Source: JBBDKV01 sp040879165 (GTDB lineage Bacteria > Patescibacteriota > Microgenomatia > UBA1400 > PJMF01). From it: a stretch of DNA of 12,957 bases. How positions within the stretch are numbered: position 1 is the stretch's first letter; every line of letters begins with the position of its first letter. The notes under the pieces were generated by a model, which was given only the letters and a program-made list of their open reading frames with translations, was not told the origin of the DNA and did not search any database. This document shows, one piece after another, positions 5,844 through 11,534 of this stretch. The stretch spans positions 1 to 12,957 of the forward strand of contig JBBDKV010000024.1 in the NCBI GenBank assembly GCA_040879165.1, written 5' to 3'. Both the position numbers and the translations under genes were made by a program.

Positions 5844-6959
5844 CTACGATTTTTTGGTAGAGGATAGTTTGTTAGCAAAGGTGGCATTAGACAAGTCGCT
5901 GCCGTTGAGATCCTTCTTTGTGGCTTGATAGACTTGGAGGACTGAGGTAAGTAAAATCATAATCACAGGGCCGTAAATAACGCCTAGAATGCCAAAGGTC
6001 TTTAGTCCACCCAGCACACCAATGAGAATCAATGCGTCATGCAAATGTGCCTGTTTAGAGACTAATCTTGGTCGCAATACATAATCAATGTTGCTGATGA
6101 TTATCAAGGTCACAATTAAAATGGTAATTCCCGCAACGATATTGCCGCCCAGCAGATAGAGCACGCCAGCTGGTAGGAGAACTGTGCTTGCACCGACAAT
6201 TGGAATAATACCCAAGAACGTCATGAGCATTACCCAGAAAATAACATAGGGTGCACCGAAAAAACTGAGCAATAGACCGCCAAATAGTGCTTGAACCACA
6301 GCTATGACAAACGTGCCCTTAATCATTGATTTAGCCATAGCTAACGCCTTGGTGATGAATAGTCGATCGATGTCGTCACTGAGCGGGCTAATTCCAATCA
6401 GCGCTTTGGGAATTTTAGATTGAATGGGAATTAAAAAATACAACAAAAAAAGATAGACAAAGACCTGCGCCAGGACTTCTATGGTGTTGGCTCCTGTGCG
6501 CACGAGTGTATTGAGAATGGCGTGAGCGGCATTCGACGCAGCATTATTAATAGCTGTCTGAGCCTCCAGCTCAGTAACTTGATAGTGACTCAAGCCAAAG
6601 AGTACTAAATTCTCATTAATCAGCTCAACTCCGTTTTCTAGATTGATATCTCTACTAGCCGTGACTGTTCGCAGATCGTTATTAAACTGAATAACTTGCT
6701 GAACAGTCAGTTGTGTCAGGAGAATAATGGGTAGTAAAAAACTTACGAAAATCACTACCATAGTAAGTGGCGTGGCGATTCTCGGTCGTTTGCCAGTCCA
6801 GCGGAAAAAAAATTGATACAGTGGGTGAAAAATTAAGGCAGTAAGAAAGGCAAACGTGATAGCGCTGAGAATGGGAGCAATGATCAACGCACTGAGAATA
6901 GTTATGATGATTAAGAGTGTAATAAAAAAATAGCGTGCGCCAGGTGAGTTGAGATGCAT
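5844..6959 (-). CDS. AI-2E (PerM/UPF0118) family permease
   Basis: A polytopic membrane protein of 371 residues. Hydrophobic segments lie near 12-45, 62-83, 158-180, 216-235, 238-290 and 308-345. Family signatures are FFGAPYVIFWVMLMTFLGIIP (233-253), VGASTVLLPAG (255-265) and NIDYVLRPRLV...HDALILIGVLGGLKTFGILGVIYGP (290-331). Members include TqsA/YdgG, linked to autoinducer-2 export, and Na+/H+ or Li+/H+ antiporters, so the substrate here is open. The frame is open to a TTG at 6995, but the ATG at 6959 is preferred: TTGACG-17-AATAAT occupies 6995-6967, so the TTG would lie inside the -35, and ATG follows the -10 by seven bases. The Fur-family gene starts 23 bp after its stop, suggesting a permease-fur-thioredoxin transcription unit. 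Confidence 0.88.
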   Translation of the reverse strand: MHLNSPGARYFFITLLIIITILSALIIAPILSAITFAFLTALIFHPLYQFFFRWTGKRPRIATPLTMVVIFVSFLLPIILLTQLTVQQVIQFNNDLRTVTASRDINLENGVELINENLVLFGLSHYQVTELEAQTAINNAASNAAHAILNTLVRTGANTIEVLAQVFVYLFLLYFLIPIQSKIPKALIGISPLSDDIDRLFITKALAMAKSMIKGTFVIAVVQALFGGLLLSFFGAPYVIFWVMLMTFLGIIPIVGASTVLLPAGVLYLLGGNIVAGITILIVTLIIISNIDYVLRPRLVSKQAHLHDALILIGVLGGLKTFGILGVIYGPVIMILLTSVLQVYQATKKDLNGSDLSNATFANKLSSTKKS

Positions 6960-6966
6960 CACCCGT

Positions 6967-6995
6967 ATTATTGTCTGAGAATGATGATACGTCAA
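6967..6995 (-). promoter_or_regulatory. Promoter of the permease gene (TTGACG-17-AATAAT)
   Basis: On the minus strand TTGACG (6995-6990), a 17-base spacer and AATAAT (6972-6967) match the sigma-70 consensus at 5/6 positions each. The -10 ends seven bases before the ATG at 6959, so the predicted transcript starts at or next to the start codon. It also decides the start codon of the gene. Confidence 0.6.
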
Positions 6996-7034
6996 TCTTA
7001 ATTTGGAGGGGAGGTATCAAAATTTTTCACGACT

Positions 7035-7046
7035 TATACTATATCA
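7035..7046 (-). promoter_or_regulatory. Second copy of the TGATATAGTATA motif
   Basis: Identical over 12 bases and in the same orientation to the copy just upstream of the Fur-family gene (5835-5824). It lies about 80 bases upstream of the permease ATG in the 205-bp region divergent to the malic enzyme gene. It may be an upstream extended -10 or a regulator site. Twelve-base matches arise by chance in 13 kb, so its support is its position, not its length. Confidence 0.3.
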
Positions 7047-7088
7047 AATTAAAATGATACACTCTAATTTTTATACATAGATTTTGTT

Positions 7089-7117
7089 TTGACAGCGGTG
7101 TGTTTGCCGTTTATAAC
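7089..7117 (+). promoter_or_regulatory. Promoter of the malic enzyme gene (TTGACA-17-TATAAC)
   Basis: A perfect -35 TTGACA (7089-7094), a 17-base spacer and TATAAC (7112-7117) predict a start near 7124 and a leader of about 40 nt that ends in the Shine-Dalgarno AGAGGA. It is the best consensus promoter in the window. Confidence 0.75.
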
Positions 7118-7164
7118 AGGTAACAAAGCACAGCTTGTGATTGTTGCAACACAAAGAGGAATCT

Positions 7165-8355
7165 ATGGCAGATATTTTTCAAAAAGCACTCACCTTTCAC
7201 AAAAAACATCAGGGAAAATTACGTACCGAATTAGTACAGCCGCTAGAGTCTATGGATGATTTGGCTTTGGCATATACTCCTGGAGTTGCTGAGCCGTGTC
7301 GCCGAATAGCTGAGGATGAGTCGCTTTCATACGACTACACTTGGAGAGGTCGCACGGTAGCTGTGGTTAGTGATGGATCAGCCGTGCTTGGGCTTGGAAA
7401 TATTGGTGGTGCCGCTTCGTTGCCAGTGATGGAGGGTAAGGCAGTGCTGTTGAAGCGTTTTGGTGACGTAGACGCGGTGCCGTTAGTGCTCAATACACAA
7501 GATCCTGAAAAAATTATTGCGTTTGTGAGGCAACTTGCGCCTAGTTTTGCCGGTATTAATTTAGAAGATATTGCTGCGCCGCACTGCTTTCACATCGAAG
7601 CTGCTTTGCAGGATATTGGCATTCCCGTTTTTCATGATGACCAGCACGGTACAGCGATCGTCGTCAGTGCGGCACTACACAACGCAGCAAAAGTGCTTGG
7701 TAAAAAATGGTCTGAGTTGCGGGTTGTTGTGGTTGGAGCTGGAGCTGCAGGTACAGCGGTGACTAATATGTTGTTGGGGTTGGAGTGGACGACTGAGGGT
7801 TTAGAGCGAGCTGATGTTGATCAGACAGTTGGAGATGTAATTATGGTGGATAGTACAGGGGCGATTGTTGAAGGTCGCTCAGATCTGTCGGGATATAAAA
7901 AGGATTTGTCGAAGTGTACGAATCTCGGCCATACAGGCGGCACGTTGAGCAAGGTTATTGCGGATGCTGATGTGGTAATTGGTGTCTCTGGTCCGGGGGT
8001 GATTACCCAAAAAATGATTTCTTCTATGGCTGCAGATGCGATCGTCTTTGCCCTTGCCAATCCAACTCCTGAGATTATGCCGGATGAGGCGCGCGCAGCT
8101 GGGGCAGCTATTGTGGCAACGGGGCGGAGCGATTTTGCTAATCAAATCAATAATGTGCTGGCATTTCCTGGTATTTTCAAAGCGGTGATTGAAGGGCGGT
8201 TGCAGCGCATCGAGCCTGCTATGAAACTGGCGGCAGCGCAAGTCTTGGCCGAAACGGTGACAAAACCGACAGCAGAAAAAATTATTCCCACCGTTTTTGA
8301 GCCTCAGTTGGCTGAAAAAATTGCCAAGGGAATTTTGGCTCGCGCTACTGGCTAG
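7165..8355 (+). CDS. NAD(P)-dependent malic enzyme (malate dehydrogenase, oxaloacetate-decarboxylating)
   Basis: A 396-residue short-form bacterial malic enzyme converting malate to pyruvate and CO2 with reduction of NAD(P)+. The N-terminal catalytic domain shows YTPGVAEPC with Tyr37, GKAVLLKRFG with Lys92, NLEDIAAPHCFHIE with Glu134 and Asp135, and FHDDQHGTA with Asp158/Asp159 as metal ligands. The Rossmann domain begins GAGAAG (191-196); an Asp at the end of the second strand (MVDS, Asp229) favours NAD over NADP, but this is inference. ANPTPE (298-303) and GRSDFANQINNVLAFPG (320-336) complete the family pattern. The frame can begin at a TTG at 7141, but the ATG at 7165 with AGAGGA upstream is preferred. 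It has its own strong promoter, is divergent from the permease and is followed at 63 bp by the MscS gene. It would link malate to pyruvate and reducing power in a small metabolism. Confidence 0.95.
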   Translation: MADIFQKALTFHKKHQGKLRTELVQPLESMDDLALAYTPGVAEPCRRIAEDESLSYDYTWRGRTVAVVSDGSAVLGLGNIGGAASLPVMEGKAVLLKRFGDVDAVPLVLNTQDPEKIIAFVRQLAPSFAGINLEDIAAPHCFHIEAALQDIGIPVFHDDQHGTAIVVSAALHNAAKVLGKKWSELRVVVVGAGAAGTAVTNMLLGLEWTTEGLERADVDQTVGDVIMVDSTGAIVEGRSDLSGYKKDLSKCTNLGHTGGTLSKVIADADVVIGVSGPGVITQKMISSMAADAIVFALANPTPEIMPDEARAAGAAIVATGRSDFANQINNVLAFPGIFKAVIEGRLQRIEPAMKLAAAQVLAETVTKPTAEKIIPTVFEPQLAEKIAKGILARATG

Positions 8356-8384
8356 TTCCCACCACTTGCGCAGCTGGGTATAAT
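8356..8384 (+). promoter_or_regulatory. Promoter of the MscS gene (TTCCCA-17-TATAAT)
   Basis: A consensus TATAAT (8379-8384) lies 17 bases after TTCCCA (4/6 match) directly following the malic enzyme stop. The in-frame ATG at 8383 overlaps this -10, so translation should begin at the downstream ATG at 8419. Confidence 0.55.
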
Positions 8385-8418
8385 GAACGTCAGGTATTTG
8401 GCTAGAAACGGAAGTACT

Positions 8419-9486
8419 ATGCGTGAACAGATTTTTTTTCAACCATTTTGGCAATGGAGTATTTTTCAAAACACCTTGGAAGAGTACGTTATTGCTGCAT
8501 TGTTATTTATAGTCTTTTTTGTTGGTCTGAAAATACTTCGTTCAGTTGTCTTTACTCAGTTGCGTAAGTTAGTTAAAAAAACTGACATACGATTTTTGCA
8601 CTTTTTAGTTGAGGGTTTGTACAAACTTCACCCCTGGTTTTTGAGTTTTCTGGCCATTTACGCTGCGGTAAGCACATTGCAGTTGTATTCAGCGTTGCAA
8701 CAGGCATTGGATTGGATCTTGGTGATTTGGGTGGGTATCCAAGCTGTGAAAATTTTGCAAAATGCCGTTGATCAAGTGGTAGAAAACGTTGCTTCAAAAC
8801 AAGATGATGCAGAAAGTGAAACTGCGCTGGGTCACCTAGCAATGGTGGGCAAAATAGTGCTGTGGATTATTGCGGTGCTGATGATTCTTTCTAATATGGG
8901 GATTGAGATAACTTCTCTCATTGCCGGTTTGGGAATTGGTGGAATTGCCATTGCGTTTGCTGTGCAGAATATTTTGAGCGACCTGTTCGGCTCATTTGCA
9001 ATTTTCTTTGACAAACCATTTGTCAAAGGTGATTTTATTGTGATAGGCGAAAATTCTGGTACTGTCGAGAAGGTAGGAATCAAAACCACACGCATCCGGG
9101 CACTGCAGGGTGAAGAGGTGATTATCTCAAATAAAGAACTGACTTCAGCAAGGATCCAAAACTTCAAGCGCTTAACGCGTCGACGCATTGCTTTTGACTT
9201 TGGAATTATCTATGAATCAAAAAATGCAGCATTACGTAAAATTCCTACAATAACTGAAAAAATCATCACGGATGTTGAGCAAACTGATTTTAGTCGCACG
9301 CACTTCAAGTCTTTTGGTGATTCAGCGCTCATTTTTGAGACTGTTTATTTTGTAGATGCTCCTGATTACAAAACATACATGGATGCTCAGCAGGAAATAA
9401 ATTTCCAGCTGAAGGAGGCGCTTGAGAAGAACAAGACGCCGATGGCGTATCCAACTCAGACGCTGTATATGCAGAAGGTGAGTTGA
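8419..9486 (+). CDS. MscS-family small-conductance mechanosensitive channel
   Basis: A 355-residue membrane channel that opens under membrane tension to release osmolytes in hypo-osmotic shock. Hydrophobic helices lie near 23-42, 70-88, 96-113 and 142-160; the pore-lining helix LIAGLGIGGIAIAFAVQNILSD (167-188) has the Gly/Ala packing typical of MscS TM3 and runs into the beta domain FGSFAIFFDKPFVKGDFIVIG (190-210), then GTVEKVGIKTTRIRALQGEEVIISN (214-238), where MscS family members have VxxIxLRxTxLRxxDGxxVxIPN. The C-terminal alpha/beta domain reaches the end. The frame extends to an ATG at 8383, but that codon lies within the TATAAT box; the ATG at 8419 has GGAAG five bases upstream and is preferred. 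TGA is the stop. It has one or two helices more than E. coli MscS (three). Confidence 0.93.
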   Translation: MREQIFFQPFWQWSIFQNTLEEYVIAALLFIVFFVGLKILRSVVFTQLRKLVKKTDIRFLHFLVEGLYKLHPWFLSFLAIYAAVSTLQLYSALQQALDWILVIWVGIQAVKILQNAVDQVVENVASKQDDAESETALGHLAMVGKIVLWIIAVLMILSNMGIEITSLIAGLGIGGIAIAFAVQNILSDLFGSFAIFFDKPFVKGDFIVIGENSGTVEKVGIKTTRIRALQGEEVIISNKELTSARIQNFKRLTRRRIAFDFGIIYESKNAALRKIPTITEKIITDVEQTDFSRTHFKSFGDSALIFETVYFVDAPDYKTYMDAQQEINFQLKEALEKNKTPMAYPTQTLYMQKVS

Positions 9487-9727
9487 GGTTGTGCGAGAGC
9501 TCTCTTAGCATGTTATAAAAAGAAGCACTAGGTAAACTTGAATACAAAGGTTAATTACTATGTACGATCATGACAGCGTGTAGTAGAGTACAAAAAATTC
9601 CATTTTGATAAAAAACAACTAGGTGACAAGTGATACTTTGAGATGCTCTGCTCTCTCGAATTAAAAGCAAAGTCAACTAGAGAGGTTGAGAATAGTAGAA
9701 CTTGGTGAGGCAAAGATAAAAAAGTAG
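9487..9727. other. Intergenic region without a recognised gene
   Basis: About 240 bases between the MscS stop and the terminator hairpin contain no convincing coding frame, tRNA or transposon end. What can be seen is a perfect 10-base palindrome GAGAGCTCTC (9495-9504) and a possible long-range pairing of its surroundings (GAGAGC at 9495-9500 and AGCAT at 9507-9511) with ATGCT (9643-9647) and GCTCTC (9650-9655). There are also two similar blocks beginning ACTAGGT (near 9527 and 9618). It could be decayed sequence or an unknown RNA; neither is supported beyond these patterns. Confidence 0.3.
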
Positions 9728-9758
9728 ATCCCCCAGACCCTTTAAGCGTCTGGGGGAT
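9718..9758 (-). terminator. Intrinsic terminator of the secreted-protein unit
   Basis: On the minus strand a perfect 11-bp stem, ATCCCCCAGAC with GTCTGGGGGAT (9758-9748 and 9738-9728), has a 9-base loop and is followed four bases later by six T residues (9723-9718). It lies ten bases after the stop codon of the minus-strand gene. The plus strand has no T-run after the hairpin, so it is directional. Confidence 0.88.
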
Positions 9759-9768
9759 AGGGATCGTC

Positions 9769-10560
9769 TTAGTTGTGAAGCACAGCTGGGATATAGAGTA
9801 TGGGTCTGAGTCGACCCGCTTTGATTACATATTCTGCCCCCGAGAGGTTTAAGAAAACTGCCTCAAAGGGTATGTTGAACGGCAGTCTATTCGTGCCAAC
9901 GCCAACCAGAAGTATGTTAACCTGGTCTGTTGCAGGGGAAGTGAATGAAATGTAGGGCTCAGTTTGCACTATATTGCATTCACAAATCACGTTTCGTAAT
10001 TCAAGCCACTCACCAATGTAGATACTTCCGGAGAGTGCGTTGTTGACATTAGTGCCAGTGTAGTTGAATGACAAGTGAATATTAACTTTGTCACCCGAAC
10101 GATATTCAATTTCGGTTGGCATTTCAACTTGCCACGGAGAAACTACACTTAGATCAATTTCAAAATATTTACGCTTCACAGCGATCATATTTTGAGGATC
10201 AATGTGACTGGTCTGTTCTATTGCGAAGATTAGTTTATCAGTTCCAACATTGCAGTTATTGAAGGTGAAACCGACAACGTGTATATCTTCTGGCAGAATT
10301 TCTCCGGCTGTGATATACGTACCACTCAGTTCTTCAAGGCACTCGAAGCCTAACTTATTATACAGGTAAACTTTATAGCCGAGCGTCTCATCAGTAGGGT
10401 TAAATATTGACATTGAAACAGATGTATTCATATCTGTTTCCAGATCGAGTGCAACATCATCCTCTGATATTTCCAAATTCCAGATGTTCTCTGCCCTTGT
10501 GATAGCAGGGAAAGAAAAGAACAGTATGCCTGCAACAAAAATTGAAATAACCCAATTCAC
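9769..10560 (-). CDS. Secreted protein of unknown family, beta-rich
   Basis: A 263-residue protein starting at a GTG (10560). A signal peptide is clear: a hydrophobic core WVISIFVAGILFFSF, then FPAITRA with likely cleavage after Ala23 before ENIWN. The mature part is rich in alternating hydrophobic residues typical of beta-sandwich domains; one such block (about 28-140) ends before SPWQVEMPTEIEYRSGDKVNI, which looks like the start of a second Ig-like block (about 142-250). Four cysteines (74, 103, 193, 195) could form disulfides. No family was recognised. The frame continues upstream to an ATG at 10674, but those 38 codons coincide with a strongly folded leader; GTG is preceded by AAGGAG at 9-base spacing and directly begins the signal peptide. 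The unit has its own promoter, long leader and terminator, so it is transcribed alone. Confidence 0.75.
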   Translation of the reverse strand: MNWVISIFVAGILFFSFPAITRAENIWNLEISEDDVALDLETDMNTSVSMSIFNPTDETLGYKVYLYNKLGFECLEELSGTYITAGEILPEDIHVVGFTFNNCNVGTDKLIFAIEQTSHIDPQNMIAVKRKYFEIDLSVVSPWQVEMPTEIEYRSGDKVNIHLSFNYTGTNVNNALSGSIYIGEWLELRNVICECNIVQTEPYISFTSPATDQVNILLVGVGTNRLPFNIPFEAVFLNLSGAEYVIKAGRLRPILYIPAVLHN

Positions 10561-10757
10561 TTTATTTTTCTCCTTAGACAGCCCCAGCAGACCGGCTGGG
10601 CGGAAGGCACCAAGTTTTCCCACGGTGGGATACGGCGCCTTTCTCGACCTACTTTTATAAGCTGAGAAAGACACCGCATCGCCATAAAACTAAGACGATG
10701 TTAAAGAACATGCAATTGAATGTGTGCTATACACATTTATTACACATTAAGGAGTGC
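10561..10757 (-). promoter_or_regulatory. Structured mRNA leader, candidate riboswitch or cis-acting RNA (unassigned)
   Basis: The predicted transcript has a leader of about 190 nt. Near its 5' end AATGTGT/ACACATT (10737-10719) forms a 7-bp hairpin. GAUGCGGUGUCUUUCUC (10680-10664) can pair along all 17 positions with GAGAAAGGCGCCGUAUC (10645-10629) around an 18-nt loop; its three non-Watson-Crick positions are all G-U on this strand. A competing helix joins AAGGCGCC (10641-10634) to GGUGCCUU (10611-10604) around UCCCA-CCG-UGGGA. CCCAGC/GCUGGG (10600-10583) forms a last hairpin just before the Shine-Dalgarno AAGGAG (10575-10570). GAGAAA overlapping the Shine-Dalgarno repeats the 3' arm of the long stem, so UUUCUC could pair with either. 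It matches no riboswitch class I could recall (TPP, SAM, FMN, cobalamin, c-di-GMP-I, lysine, glycine, fluoride, c-di-AMP). Confidence 0.55.
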
Positions 10758-10786
10758 ATTATACTACGACATGTCAAAATAGTAAA
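10758..10786 (-). promoter_or_regulatory. Promoter of the secreted-protein unit (TTTACT-17-TATAAT)
   Basis: On the minus strand a consensus TATAAT (10763-10758) lies 17 bases after TTTACT (10786-10781, 4/6). The predicted start is near 10751, which yields a leader of about 190 nt before the GTG. Confidence 0.6.
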
Positions 10787-10962
10787 ATTATAGGTCTATT
10801 CAAGCGTGCCCGATGCATCACCAGAAAAGTACTCGTCCCAAATCCCGAATCATCAAGCGCCCACTACTCCCCACAATGTTCCTCAAAGGCCCAACGGTCA
10901 AAAATTCGACTCAAAGCCCCGATCCTCAATTCCAAACTCAAAATAACGCGCAACTGCTTGCC
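10787..10962. other. Intergenic region, no recognised gene
   Basis: The stretch between the secreted-protein promoter and the bcp stop is C-rich on the plus strand and G-rich on the minus strand, unlike its neighbours. A 57-codon plus-strand frame (ATG 10813 to TAA 10986) runs through it but lacks a Shine-Dalgarno, overlaps the end of bcp and has atypical codon use, so it is not called. Minus-strand frames are broken by stops. No terminator with a T-run was found for bcp. Confidence 0.35.
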
Positions 10963-11439
10963 TTATTTTTCCGTAAGCTCAGCTAAGTCATTCAAGATCT
11001 GCTCAGCATGCTGTGCAGGCTTCACGGCAGGATACATTTTGGCTATTTTGCCACTGGGATCAATCAAAAAAGAAGCCCGAACAATACCTAAAAATGACTT
11101 GCCAAACATGCTTTTTTCGCTTAACACCCCGTATGCTTTGCAGACAGTCGCGTTTTCATCAGCCAGCAGTGGAAACGGCAGCTGGTATTTATCTGCAAAT
11201 TTGGCGTGACTTTTGACCGAATCTTTACTGATGCCAAAAACCTGTAGCTTGTTATCCTGAAATGCCTGCCAAGTATCTCGAATACCGCAAGCTTGTTGTG
11301 TGCAGCCTGGCGTGTCGTCTTTAGGATAAAAATAGAGCAGCACCCAAGAACCTTGATGAGTGGTGAGTTGATGCTGTACGCCTTCTTGATCGGGGAGGGT
11401 AAAATCGGGCGCTGTGTCACCAATTGATATATTTGCCAT
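10963..11439 (-). CDS. bcp: Thioredoxin-dependent thiol peroxidase (Bcp/PrxQ peroxiredoxin)
   Basis: A 158-residue peroxiredoxin reducing H2O2 and organic peroxides with electrons from a thioredoxin. IGDTAPDFTLPDQEG opens the fold; YFYPKDDTPGCTQQACGIRD holds the peroxidatic Cys46 and, five residues on, the resolving Cys51, the atypical 2-Cys arrangement of PrxQ. Further signatures are VFGISKDSVKSHAKFADKY (68-86) and the conserved arginine in RASFLID (121-127). The frame also has an ATG at 11469 giving ten extra residues. The start at 11439 is preferred because MANISIGD aligns without gap to E. coli Bcp (six residues before GD) and AAAGGAAG precedes it. The gene is divergent from the cupredoxin gene; the stop lies beside a gene-free region. 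It belongs to the peroxide-defence theme of the window. Confidence 0.95.
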   Translation of the reverse strand: MANISIGDTAPDFTLPDQEGVQHQLTTHQGSWVLLYFYPKDDTPGCTQQACGIRDTWQAFQDNKLQVFGISKDSVKSHAKFADKYQLPFPLLADENATVCKAYGVLSEKSMFGKSFLGIVRASFLIDPSGKIAKMYPAVKPAQHAEQILNDLAELTEK

Positions 11440-11492
11440 ACTTCCTTTCAGTTTGATAGTTTTCTCCATTCTAGCCTAGATTGCAATAGTTC

Positions 11493-11501
11493 TGATATAC
11501 T
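11493..11501 (+). promoter_or_regulatory. Extended -10 promoter of the cupredoxin gene
   Basis: TGATATACT (TGn plus TATACT, 5/6 match) lies 33 bases before the ATG at 11535 and predicts a start near 11508. No convincing -35 was seen. The short divergent gap also must contain the bcp promoter, for which only a weak TAGAAT was found. Confidence 0.4.
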
Positions 11502-11534
11502 GACTTTTTAAGTACCAAGTATCGCAGAGATATT

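Noticed and set aside
8383..8418. ATG at 8383 as start of the MscS channel
   Set aside because: The codon overlaps a TATAAT promoter box; the ATG at 8419 with GGAAG upstream fits better.
7879..8469. Long minus-strand open frame (196 codons) over the malic enzyme
   Set aside because: It is antisense to a well-recognised enzyme with intact motifs; the translation has no recognisable pattern and no promoter was seen.
10561..10674. The 38-codon N-terminal extension of the secreted protein (ATG at 10674)
   Set aside because: It coincides with the folded leader, places a basic non-hydrophobic stretch ahead of a clear signal peptide, and a GTG with AAGGAG lies right at the signal peptide.
10575..10680. 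Integron attC-like site
   Set aside because: The folded region lacks the conserved core sites and the extrahelical-base pattern. It sits directly before a start codon, and no integrase was seen.
9763..10699. Exact 12-base inverted repeat ATCGTCTTAGTT (9763-9774 and 10688-10699) flanking the secreted-protein gene, suggestive of a mobile element
   Set aside because: Several 12-base inverted matches are expected by chance in 13 kb. The flanks are unrelated, one copy overlaps the stop codon, and no target-site duplication or transposase is present.
10754..11209. Plus-strand 151-codon frame starting with GTG near the secreted-protein promoter
   Set aside because: Most of it is the antisense shadow of bcp, its start overlaps the minus-strand promoter region, and the translation has no domain-like pattern.
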